Positions 26,818 to 35,381 of a stretch of 52,484 bases of DNA are shown piece by piece. The notes beneath the pieces were generated by a model. That model was not told where the DNA came from. It made no database searches and saw only the letters and a program-made list of their open reading frames with translations. How positions within the stretch are numbered: position 1 is the first letter of the stretch; each line of letters opens with the position of its first letter. Source of the DNA: JACCYQ01 sp036675565 (GTDB taxonomy: Bacteria > Bacteroidota > Bacteroidia > Chitinophagales > Chitinophagaceae); contig JAKFER010000184.1 in the NCBI GenBank assembly GCA_036675565.1, forward strand, positions 1-52,484, read 5' to 3'. The translations under genes and the position numbers were made by a program.

Positions 26818-28089
26818 CTATTGCTGACCGGAAAACATAAACGCTATGCCAAAAGCCAGGATCGCTGTTACCAATCCAAACATAAAAATGTTATAACTGA
26901 TGCGCAACAACTTGTACTTGCGTGCCAGCACAATACCCAGGTAATAGATATCCTTGATCATATTGCCATACAGGTAATCCTTGTCAGCCATCATCTCCCG
27001 CATGGCCCAATCATAATCAAAAAGGTCCATCCGGAAAAAATTACCAAAGAAAAGAAGGTTGATTTTTTTATCCTTAATATCTTCTTTGGTAAAAGTTCCT
27101 CCCGTAACATTTGGTCGTGTTGCAAGAATTGAAAATACAACCGTGCCCAGGCAAACTGCCACCAGGATGATCGTTGGGATTATAAACTCCGGGTAGAACT
27201 GTAATTTCCCAAGCAATAAAGAAAGCATGATAGACAGAACAATCGTATTGACAGATATCATAATGTTGGCCTTGCTGTCAGCCATCTGGCTCAAGTTAAC
27301 ATGGTTCTCTGACATGATGCGAAACATCGCTACTACTCCCCGCTCCTGGAGTTTATCATTCTTCGGTGCTTCTTTTTTGTCTTTTGATCTGGATTCAGCT
27401 AACTTGATGCTGGCTGTTTCATCGGCTACCATATTTGTAACTACATTGACTTGTGGAATCGGATCTTCCAGTTTTTTCTTTTCTTTTTTGTCCAGGTCTT
27501 CGGTCAAATCATTCAGGTGTTTTTGTTTCACTGGTTCAAGAACTTTTTGGCCGTATGTGGTAAAGAAACGATGCCTTCTTAAAAATTCTATATTATTTCT
27601 GCGCCATTCTTTTCTCTTGATCTTGTCCTCTTGCAGGTTATTGATCTCTTTGCGCAGTAATTCATTTTTTTCTTCAAAAGCAGGTCCTCCAAGATGATGC
27701 AGGTCAGCATCACAAATAATTCTTTCTATTTCATTCGTTGGTGTTTGTGGCATTTTAGTGGCCAGGATACAACCTTTGACTTTTTCAATAATGCTTTTAT
27801 CAACTTTATGTTGGGTAAGAAATTCCTCTGCAATTTCCTGGCTTTTTTCTTCATGGCCCATGGGTACTCCATCAGAATAGCCGGTGTCGTGAAACCAAAC
27901 AGCCAGCATAAGTGAAAATTGATCTTCGTCTGAAAGATTGTATTCACTGGCAATATTTTCAGCGGCTTTTACCACTTCTATAGTATGTTCCAGTGTATGG
28001 TATACAAAAGTTTTGTTTACTTTTTTCTCCAGGTATGTGCTTGTAAAATCTTTTGCTTCGAGTAAAATTTGTTGCTGTTCGGGGGTCAT
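26818..28089 (-). CDS. HD-domain phosphohydrolase fused to a PycTM-type membrane domain
   Basis: This 423-residue protein has two parts. Residues 1-190 form an HD domain with metal ligands H31 or H35, the H67-D68 pair (WFHDTGY) and a distal Asp in ICDADLHHLGG (127-129). A charged Lys/Glu linker follows. Residues 247-423 match the PycTM family (Pycsar effector type, formerly DUF5706): SENHVNLSQMADSKANIMIS, then two adjacent helices (about 275-295, 301-323) and a last helix (399-419). In Pycsar defence, PycTM proteins act when a cyclic nucleotide is made; HD domains often cleave phosphate bonds in nucleotides. No cyclase gene is nearby, so a defence role is not shown. The ORF opens at a TTG (28122), but a -7 box at 28131-28124 places the real start at ATG 28087-28089. 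Probable operon with the FUSC gene. Confidence 0.85.
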   Translation of the reverse strand: MTPEQQQILLEAKDFTSTYLEKKVNKTFVYHTLEHTIEVVKAAENIASEYNLSDEDQFSLMLAVWFHDTGYSDGVPMGHEEKSQEIAEEFLTQHKVDKSIIEKVKGCILATKMPQTPTNEIERIICDADLHHLGGPAFEEKNELLRKEINNLQEDKIKRKEWRRNNIEFLRRHRFFTTYGQKVLEPVKQKHLNDLTEDLDKKEKKKLEDPIPQVNVVTNMVADETASIKLAESRSKDKKEAPKNDKLQERGVVAMFRIMSENHVNLSQMADSKANIMISVNTIVLSIMLSLLLGKLQFYPEFIIPTIILVAVCLGTVVFSILATRPNVTGGTFTKEDIKDKKINLLFFGNFFRMDLFDYDWAMREMMADKDYLYGNMIKDIYYLGIVLARKYKLLRISYNIFMFGLVTAILAFGIAFMFSGQQ

Positions 28090-28123
28090 TAAGGGTTGTT
28101 TATGCTGGTTCAATTTAAGCAAT

Positions 28124-28140
28124 AAAAGATAGTATCTTTA
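28124..28140. promoter_or_regulatory. Back-to-back -7 promoter boxes in palindrome
   Basis: AAAGATA-G-TATCTTT (28125-28139) holds TATCTTTA on the plus strand and TATCTTTT on the minus strand, each one base off TAnnTTTG. They point outward to the SdiA-regulated-like gene and the HD-PycTM gene. The palindrome means one RNA polymerase at a time could occupy it. Both leaders fit: about 55 bases on the plus side and 28 on the minus side. Confidence 0.4.
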
Positions 28141-28198
28141 ATGCAATTAATAATATTGTGCCAATGGTGGTATTATTTTTAATTGATTGCAATCACCT

Positions 28199-29026
28199 AT
28201 GGTAAAAAATTTCATCTTCATTTTATTGATTTTTGGTTTATCCTGCGGGACGAAAAATCGCCGTGCGTTTATACCTTATGTATCCGGATATAACGAGAAA
28301 AATGCAGTAACGAAAATTTTGCCGGGAAAACTGGCTGAAATTTCAGGCCTATTTTATCTCCCGGATGGACGGATGGTGGCCATCAATGATGAAGAAGGAG
28401 AAATATTTTTCGTGAACTTTAATGAGGAATCCGAAGACCTGGAGTCTATTGTATTTGGGAAAAAGAACGATTACGAAGAAATAGTAAAAGTCAATAATGA
28501 TTTTTGGGTGTTAGAAAGTAATGGTGACCTGTACCAGGTTTCAGGTCCGGGAAAAGTAAATAAATTTCAAACCAAAGAAATTAAGAATACGGAATTTGAA
28601 GCGATGTATTTCGATCAGCCCAATAACCGGCTGGTGCTGATAACCAAAGATCATAAAGAAGCTGACAGGGCCATATTGGCATATGCATTTAATCTTGACA
28701 CACGCCAGTATAATGGTACACCAGTTTATGAAATTTCAATGCGGGAGTTATTTTACCAATTAAAAGATAATTCAGCCCAGTGTAAACCATCTGCAGCAGC
28801 CATCCATCCCAAAACGAACAAAGTATTTATTATCGCTTCTGTTGGTAAAATTTTATTGCAATGTTCATTAAATGGCAAAGTTGAAAAAGCTTATAAGATC
28901 AATCCAATAAAGTTCCAGCAGCCGGAAGGCATAACTTTTGCACCCAATGGCGATATGTATATATCCAATGAAGCCGCCCAGGGAAAGGCAACAATTTTGA
29001 AGTTCCCTTTTGAAGAAGTACAATAA
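28199..29026 (+). CDS. SdiA-regulated / YjiK-like beta-propeller lipoprotein
   Basis: This 275-residue lipoprotein has signal MVKNFIFILLIFGLSC (lipobox GLSC). The body reads as a beta-propeller of the SdiA-regulated (YjiK-like) family, with repeated LxxPDGxMVAINDEEGEI-like strands (residues about 50-75), LVLITKDHKEADRA and a terminal EGITFAPNGDMYISNEAAQGK block. It has no known enzymatic residues. The frame can be opened at TTG 28187, but ATG at 28199 gives the lipoprotein signal. It is divergent from the HD-PycTM gene and followed 47 bases later by the Omp85-phosphoesterase gene on the same strand, so it may share the outer-membrane theme of that locus. Role unknown. Confidence 0.72.
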   Translation: MVKNFIFILLIFGLSCGTKNRRAFIPYVSGYNEKNAVTKILPGKLAEISGLFYLPDGRMVAINDEEGEIFFVNFNEESEDLESIVFGKKNDYEEIVKVNNDFWVLESNGDLYQVSGPGKVNKFQTKEIKNTEFEAMYFDQPNNRLVLITKDHKEADRAILAYAFNLDTRQYNGTPVYEISMRELFYQLKDNSAQCKPSAAAIHPKTNKVFIIASVGKILLQCSLNGKVEKAYKINPIKFQQPEGITFAPNGDMYISNEAAQGKATILKFPFEEVQ

Positions 29027-29073
29027 CCGAACCGCATAGACTAAAGGCCTAAATATTTTAAAATAACCCTTTT

Positions 29074-32000
29074 ATGTTATCACGATTAAGATGGTCGCTG
29101 ACTCTCTTTATTTTTCTATCGCTTCATGCTATTGCCCAGGATGAGGTTGACAGCATCCGTCAACGTATTTTTTTAATAGGTGATGCTGGTGACCTGCATG
29201 CCGGTAAACACCCGGTTGTGGACTGGCTTATCCAAAATGGTGACATTGATGATGAGCGTAATCTTGTTTTGTATATGGGCGATAATATTTACCCGTATGG
29301 GCTTCCTTTTAAAGGAGAAGCTTCCTATGATTATTCAAAACAAATTCTTGATTATCAAATTTCATTGGTAAAAGATAAAAAGGCACAGGCCATTTTTGTT
29401 CCGGGTAACCATGATTGGAAAAATGGAAAGATCGGCGGATGGCAGCAAATAAAAAACCAGGTAGATTATATTAATACCCTGGACATGAAAAATGTGGAAG
29501 CCTGGCCGCAGGATGGCTGCCCTGGTCCGGTTGAAATTAAACTGAATGATTCTGTTGTTTTGGTTTTGCTTGACAGCCAGTGGTGGTTGCACCTGCATGA
29601 AAAACCGGGTCCTGAATCCCAATGTGAATTTAAAACGGAAGACCAGGTTATTACCGCTTTGGAAGAGATCGCTGAAGCCAATAAAGACAACCTGATGATC
29701 GTTGCCATGCATCACCCCATGTATTCATATGGCGTGCATGGTGGAAATTATACCCTTCGCCATCACCTGTTTCCTTTAACTGAAATCGTACCCTGGCTAT
29801 ATATTCCTTTACCGGGATTAGGTAGTGTATACCCTGTTAGTCGGGGCATTTTTGGTAATATCCAGGATGTAAAACATCCTATGTATCGCACCATGATCAA
29901 TGAAATTGAGAATGTGCTGGAGAAACATCCAAACGCCATTCATGTTTCAGGGCATGATCACAGCTTACAGTTGCTTGAAAAAGATAGTGTATCCTATATC
30001 GTTAGTGGAACCGGTACAGATATCAGTCGTGTAAAAAATGGAAAACTCACCAAATTTGCTGCACTCAATTATGGTTTCGCAACGCTTGAAATTCGGAAAA
30101 GCGGAAAGGTCGAAACTAAGTTCTATACTATTGGTAGTAAGGATATGAATGACCCGGTATTTTCACAACAAATGAAACAGATTGTGAAGCAGGAACCTGC
30201 CGCACCTTATGTTCGCATTGTGGCTTTGCCCGATTCTGTAAAAGTTGCAGCCAACCCCGATTTGAAAGGAAGTTTTTTCAAAAACCTGATGTTTGGAAAA
30301 AACTACAGGGAAGAATGGACTACACCTATTAAAGTCAGGGTGCTTGATATTTCTAAAGACAAAGGTGGGTTAACCCCCATTAAAAAAGGCGGTGGAAAGC
30401 AAACCAAGTCTTTGCGGCTGGTAGATACTTCGGGAAAAGAATATGCACTGCGTTCCATTCAGAAATTTCCTGCGCCTGCAATTCCTCCTGAATTAAGACA
30501 ATCAGTAGCGAAGGATATTGTTGAACAAGGAATTTCTGCTTCATATCCTTATGCGGCGGTATCTGTGGTGCCTTTGGCAAAAGAAGCCGGTGTTCCCTAC
30601 CTTGAAAATGAATTGGTATATGTAGCAGATGATACTTTGCTTGGACGTTACCGGGAAGATTTTGCAAACACCCTTGCAATGCTTGAAGAAAGAGAACCCA
30701 GGTTTATTGAAAAAACGGATAACACCGAGGAAGTAGCTTTAAAGATAATTGCCGACAATGATGATCATATAGCCCAGAAAGATGTTTTAAAAGCCAGGAT
30801 CCTGGATATGTTTATTATGGATTTTGATCGTCACGAAGATCAATGGCGCTGGTACACCACGGATACCGGTAAAGGGAAAATATATCATCCCATTCCTCGG
30901 GACAGGGACCAGGCATTTTATACCAACCAGGGTTTGATTCCCGCATATGCTAAAAAAAGATCCCTTGTTCCGGATATACAAGGCTTACGTCCGCAAGCAT
31001 ACAGCATTAAATCATTTAACAAATCGGCCCGAAATTTTGATCGTGCGTTTTTAAATGAATTGGACCAGGACACATGGGAGGAAATGACCGATGAATTTAT
31101 CAGCAAAATGACGGACTCCGTCATTGAGCAAAGTTTTAGAATGCAACCCCCGGAAATCAGAAATTATAATGCTCCGGAAATTGTCAGTATTTTAAAAGAA
31201 CGCAAGAAATATCTCAAAAAGGACCTGCTGGATTATTACCGGTTTCTTTCAAAAATTGTAAATGTGGTAGGAACAGATAAAAAAGAACTGTTCACCATTG
31301 ATCGCAAGGATGATGGAACCGTGCATGTTGTTGTTAATAAAATTGGTAAGGGTGAGGAAATTTCATCAAAAATTTATGATCGTGTTTTTGATCCTCAGGT
31401 AACAAAAGAATTAAGGATTTATGGATTGGATAGTGCTGATCGATTTGAATTTAATGGTACAAAGGCAGGAGGAATGAAGATCAGGATCATTGGCGGATCG
31501 GGAGAAGATGAATTTATAAGTAACGATTATTCTAATCGTACCATCGTTTATGATGCATCGTTTGATAATAATATTTTCAGGGGTAATGAAAATTACCGGA
31601 AAAAAATTTCCGATGATCCTACCGTGAACCAGTATAACCGGTTGTACTATAAATACAATGTTTTCAACCCAATTTTTTCGGCTGCATGGAACCAGGATGA
31701 TGGCTTATTCCTGGGTGCCGGATTTACTTATACCTCTCATGGATTCAGGAAGGAACCTTTCGCCAACCAGCATTATCTTTTGGTTTCGCATGCGTTGGCA
31801 ACCCAATCATACCATATAAAATACGATGCCGATTTTACCGACCTTTTAGGAAAAACTGATCTGTTGATCAGGAGTAGTATTAAAGCGCCTATCAACGTTG
31901 AAAATTTCTTCGGTATAGGTAACGATACTTATTATGATAAATCCAAGCCAGGTAAATTCAAGTATTATCGCACACGGTATGACCTTGGTGACCTGTCTTT

Positions 32001-32715
32001 GATGTTAAGACGAAATCCACAATCATGGATGACTTTTTCTTACGGTCTTGCCGGCCAGTATTTCAATTTGGATTCGATAAATAACCAGGGAAAGTTTATA
32101 AATAATTTTGCTGATAATGGAATGGAACCATCCCAAATTCAATCCTCGAAATTGTATGTGGGTCCGGCCATCAACTTGTTATTGGACAATCGGAATAATA
32201 AAGTTTTACCTGAAAGAGGAACCCGTATCAGTGCCACAGCCCGTCATATGTGGGGTTTAAATGATAAATCTCAAAACCTGACGAGTATTGATTTTGATCT
32301 TTCATTATTCGTCAGCATTGTTGAAAATTCAAGAAGTATATTGGCTACCCGTTTTGGATATGGTCGCAACTTTGGTGATTATGAATTTTTCCAGGCGCAA
32401 TACCTGGGCGGAAAAGAAAACCTGCGTGGTTATCATAACAATCGTTTTGCAGGCCGCACCAAAATGTTTAATAATACAGAGATCCGGTTCCGTTTGGCAG
32501 ACTTTAATACTTACTTGTTCCCGGGTTCAATAGGGCTCGTAGCATTTAATGATGTGGGTCGTGTATGGGCCGATGATGAGAATTCTTCGGATTGGCATGT
32601 TGGTAACGGAATAGGATTGTGGGTTTCACCGCTTCACCGGTTTGTTGTAACGGGTTACTTTACCCGAAGCAAAGAAGGAAATTTACCACTGGTTACTTTT
32701 GGTTTTCAATTTTAA
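29074..32715 (+). CDS. Outer membrane protein: phosphoesterase domain, kinase-like domain and Omp85 barrel
   Basis: This 1213-residue protein has a signal peptide (FIFLSLHAIAQ, cleaved near 21). Residues 30-350 are a calcineurin-like metallophosphoesterase with all metal motifs: GDAGD (36-40), MGDN (68-71), GNHDW (111-115), MHHP (212-215), GHDH (293-296). Residues 400-720 form an uncharacterised domain: GGGKQTKSLRL (439-449), YALRS (457-461), MDFDRHEDQW (582-591), PRDRDQAF (608-615). The spacing and the DRH plus distal Asp resemble HipA/Fam20-type kinases; this is my inference. A GGSGED motif (807-812) precedes the barrel. Residues 865-1213 are a BamA/TamA-type Omp85 beta-barrel with LRGY (near 1117) and a terminal aromatic FQF. 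The barrel and phosphoesterase calls are firm. The domain with DRHEDQW is shared with the gene downstream, 38 bases away. Confidence 0.88.
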   Translation: MLSRLRWSLTLFIFLSLHAIAQDEVDSIRQRIFLIGDAGDLHAGKHPVVDWLIQNGDIDDERNLVLYMGDNIYPYGLPFKGEASYDYSKQILDYQISLVKDKKAQAIFVPGNHDWKNGKIGGWQQIKNQVDYINTLDMKNVEAWPQDGCPGPVEIKLNDSVVLVLLDSQWWLHLHEKPGPESQCEFKTEDQVITALEEIAEANKDNLMIVAMHHPMYSYGVHGGNYTLRHHLFPLTEIVPWLYIPLPGLGSVYPVSRGIFGNIQDVKHPMYRTMINEIENVLEKHPNAIHVSGHDHSLQLLEKDSVSYIVSGTGTDISRVKNGKLTKFAALNYGFATLEIRKSGKVETKFYTIGSKDMNDPVFSQQMKQIVKQEPAAPYVRIVALPDSVKVAANPDLKGSFFKNLMFGKNYREEWTTPIKVRVLDISKDKGGLTPIKKGGGKQTKSLRLVDTSGKEYALRSIQKFPAPAIPPELRQSVAKDIVEQGISASYPYAAVSVVPLAKEAGVPYLENELVYVADDTLLGRYREDFANTLAMLEEREPRFIEKTDNTEEVALKIIADNDDHIAQKDVLKARILDMFIMDFDRHEDQWRWYTTDTGKGKIYHPIPRDRDQAFYTNQGLIPAYAKKRSLVPDIQGLRPQAYSIKSFNKSARNFDRAFLNELDQDTWEEMTDEFISKMTDSVIEQSFRMQPPEIRNYNAPEIVSILKERKKYLKKDLLDYYRFLSKIVNVVGTDKKELFTIDRKDDGTVHVVVNKIGKGEEISSKIYDRVFDPQVTKELRIYGLDSADRFEFNGTKAGGMKIRIIGGSGEDEFISNDYSNRTIVYDASFDNNIFRGNENYRKKISDDPTVNQYNRLYYKYNVFNPIFSAAWNQDDGLFLGAGFTYTSHGFRKEPFANQHYLLVSHALATQSYHIKYDADFTDLLGKTDLLIRSSIKAPINVENFFGIGNDTYYDKSKPGKFKYYRTRYDLGDLSLMLRRNPQSWMTFSYGLAGQYFNLDSINNQGKFINNFADNGMEPSQIQSSKLYVGPAINLLLDNRNNKVLPERGTRISATARHMWGLNDKSQNLTSIDFDLSLFVSIVENSRSILATRFGYGRNFGDYEFFQAQYLGGKENLRGYHNNRFAGRTKMFNNTEIRFRLADFNTYLFPGSIGLVAFNDVGRVWADDENSSDWHVGNGIGLWVSPLHRFVVTGYFTRSKEGNLPLVTFGFQF

Positions 32716-32753
32716 AAACAGCTAGGCACAGGAATTGTAAAAGCTACATTTTT

Positions 32754-35369
32754 ATGAAAGTAATCTGGAGGTTTATGTTCAAGTGGATTGGTTATGCATG
32801 TTTCGCAATAATGTTTTTAATGTATGCTGATCCTGCTCTGGCGCAGAAAAAAAAGTATAAAAGGAGGGCTCCTTCCAGTTATGCTGATTCAGCAACTTTT
32901 CCGGGCTATGATTATTATAAAGCCGGCGGTTTTAAACGTTGGTTATTAGGTGATAATTACCGGGATGAGTGGACTCAACCCGTAACGGTTCCTGTATTTG
33001 AAATAACAAAGGAAAAAGGCGGATTGGAAATAGATAAAATGGGTGGCGGAATGCAAACCAAGTCACTGCGTTTAGAGGATAAAGATGGCAATGAATATGT
33101 ATTAAGGAGCATTGAAAAATTTCCCGACAATAATATTCCCCCGGAATTCAGAAAGACTTTTGTAAAAGATGTTTTGGTTGATGGAATTTCTGCATCTTAT
33201 CCTTATGCTGCTTTATCCATCCCTATAATGTTAGATGCATTGAAAATTCCGCATGCTAAACCCAAATTGGTTTATGTGCCGGATGATCCTGCTTTTGGTG
33301 AATTCCGTCAAATCTTTGCCAACACACTCAGCATGTTTGAAGAAAGAGAACCCGGGGGTTTTGAAAAGAATATTGGTACCGATGATGTTTTGGAAAAGAT
33401 GCTGGAGGATAATGACCATCGCATTCAGCAGCAAGCCGTTTTAAAGGCCAGGATTTTCGATATGTTTATTATGGACTTCGATCGACATGAAGATCAGTGG
33501 CGTTGGGGTACGGATGATGAAGGCGAACATAAAACATATTATCCTATTCCGCGTGACCGCGACCAGGCCTTCTTTATAAACAATGGATTTATACCTAAGC
33601 GGGTAAAAAGTTATTTTCCAAAATTCCAGGGATTTAAGGCAAAAGCTGATAACATCAATACATTCAATTTCAACGGAATTGATTTTGACCGAACATTCCT
33701 GAATGCCACCACGGAAGAAGATTGGAAGAAAAAAACTGATACTGTGCTGCAACAAATGACAGACAGTGTAATTGAACTCGCATTAGCCCAACAACCCAAA
33801 GAAATTCATGGCTATGCAATGCCAGATATTGTGGCAACATTAAAAGAGCGTAGAAATTATTTAATGGATGAAATGATGGAATACTATCATTTCCTGGCAA
33901 AACAGGTATTGGTAGCCGGTAGTGATAAGGATGAATTTTTTGATGTGAGTATACTGCCAGATAAAAATGTAAATATTACGGTGTATAACCTGGATAGTGA
34001 AAATAAACCTACCAGGATTATCTATAACCGGTTGTTTAAAGAAGATGAAACCAAAGAGGTTATTCTATATGGGTTGGGAAATAAGGACAGCTTTTTAGTA
34101 AGAGGCGACCATATAACGCCCATGCGTATTCGAATAGTCGGAGGCAGGGGCAGTGATTTTTATGATTTACAAAGTGAAAAAAACAAACGCAGGATATTTA
34201 TTTACGATAGTCTTGGTGAAAAGAGTACAACGATTGGGCATAGCTTTCGTAACAGGATGAGCAATGCGGATACGGTTCATAAATATGATCGGTCTGATTT
34301 TAAGTATGATAAATTTAATCCCGGTTTATCATTGGCATTTAACCGTGATGAAGGCATCTTCCTTGGAGTGGGCTTCAAACATCGGAAACACAGTTTCAGA
34401 AAGGTTCCTTATCAAATGAACCAGACATTCTTCATTCGTTATGCAGCTGCAACCCGTGCAATAACCAGTGATTATGAATTGGAATTGATCGATGTGATGG
34501 GTGGAACAGATATACTCGTAAACGCTAGCATGAACCTGCCACGTAATACCATCAACTTTTTTGGTTTTGGTAATGAAACCATTTTTGATGATGTAAATAA
34601 AAGGAGTATTGATTTCTTTCGTACCAGGCTTAAGAATGTTGATTTTAATACATTACTCCGGTTTTCAAGGGGACCAACTTTCAATGCATCAATTGGTCCG
34701 CATTTTAGTTACTACCACTTAGAAAGAGATAAAAATGAAGGTCGCATAACTTATTTTCCATCTTTTGCCGGCCTGGATTCGGCTAACGTTTATGAACGTA
34801 AAACCTACCTGGGCCCAATGGTGCTCCTGGATTTTGATAAAAGGAAGGGTGGCACCATGCTTCCTACAAATGGATATCGTTTGCAGGCACGGTTGGTTTA
34901 TCAAAAAGGATTGAATGATTTCTCTTTTGATTATGGACAATACAACACGGATTTGAGTTTTTATAAAAGCATTTTGCCAGATAATAAGCTTGTATTAGCT
35001 GTTCGTGTGGGTGGTGGCATGAATACAGGAAATTTTGAATTTTACCAGTCACAGTTTTTGAGTGGCACGGACAACTTAAGAGGTTATCGTAAATACCGGT
35101 TTGCGGGTGATAAAATGGCATTTAATAATGTTGAATTAAGATTAAAGCTTACAGAATTTCAAACCTATCTTTTCCCCGGAACTTTGGGCCTGCAGCTTTT
35201 TCATGATGTAGGCAGGGTATGGATGGATGAAGAAAAATCAAACACCTGGTATAATGGATATGGCTTGGGTTTTTGGCTGGCTCCGGCAAATGCATTTTTG
35301 GCCACTGCTTCGATCAGCCATTCCCGTGAGGGCTGGTTGCCATTTGTTGGTTTGGGTTTTCGCTTTTAA
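32754..35369 (+). CDS. Omp85-barrel protein with kinase-like domain, paralogue lacking the phosphoesterase
   Basis: This 871-residue tandem paralogue of the preceding gene lacks its phosphoesterase. It has a signal peptide (FAIMFLMYADPALAQ, about residue 31), then the same soluble domain: GGGMQTKSL (97-105), YVLRSIEKFP (115-124), MDFDRHEDQW (240-249) and PRDRDQAF (266-273). A GGRGSD motif precedes a C-terminal Omp85 barrel with LRGY (near 775). It ends in aromatic GFRF. DRHEDQW and PRDRDQAF are identical in both proteins, while flanking sequence differs more, which suggests functional constraint. The frame is open upstream to 32619, inside the previous gene, but ATG 32754 gives the signal peptide and a sensible 38-base gap. 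The pair probably acts together at the outer membrane; neither has a known substrate. Confidence 0.85.
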   Translation: MKVIWRFMFKWIGYACFAIMFLMYADPALAQKKKYKRRAPSSYADSATFPGYDYYKAGGFKRWLLGDNYRDEWTQPVTVPVFEITKEKGGLEIDKMGGGMQTKSLRLEDKDGNEYVLRSIEKFPDNNIPPEFRKTFVKDVLVDGISASYPYAALSIPIMLDALKIPHAKPKLVYVPDDPAFGEFRQIFANTLSMFEEREPGGFEKNIGTDDVLEKMLEDNDHRIQQQAVLKARIFDMFIMDFDRHEDQWRWGTDDEGEHKTYYPIPRDRDQAFFINNGFIPKRVKSYFPKFQGFKAKADNINTFNFNGIDFDRTFLNATTEEDWKKKTDTVLQQMTDSVIELALAQQPKEIHGYAMPDIVATLKERRNYLMDEMMEYYHFLAKQVLVAGSDKDEFFDVSILPDKNVNITVYNLDSENKPTRIIYNRLFKEDETKEVILYGLGNKDSFLVRGDHITPMRIRIVGGRGSDFYDLQSEKNKRRIFIYDSLGEKSTTIGHSFRNRMSNADTVHKYDRSDFKYDKFNPGLSLAFNRDEGIFLGVGFKHRKHSFRKVPYQMNQTFFIRYAAATRAITSDYELELIDVMGGTDILVNASMNLPRNTINFFGFGNETIFDDVNKRSIDFFRTRLKNVDFNTLLRFSRGPTFNASIGPHFSYYHLERDKNEGRITYFPSFAGLDSANVYERKTYLGPMVLLDFDKRKGGTMLPTNGYRLQARLVYQKGLNDFSFDYGQYNTDLSFYKSILPDNKLVLAVRVGGGMNTGNFEFYQSQFLSGTDNLRGYRKYRFAGDKMAFNNVELRLKLTEFQTYLFPGTLGLQLFHDVGRVWMDEEKSNTWYNGYGLGFWLAPANAFLATASISHSREGWLPFVGLGFRF

Positions 35370-35381
35370 GAATTCCCGGAT

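Noticed and set aside
26818..28089. Calling the HD-PycTM gene a Pycsar defence operon
   Set aside because: There is no cyclase and no other defence gene in the neighbourhood; only the domain relationship can be stated.
32619..32753. Upstream extension of the second Omp85 gene into the first
   Set aside because: It would add 45 residues with no signal peptide and overlap the barrel end; the ATG at 32754 gives a proper signal peptide.
29074..35369. Treating the Omp85 pair as the essential BamA assembly factor
   Set aside because: No POTRA repeats are evident and the soluble domains are different; they are accessory members of the superfamily.
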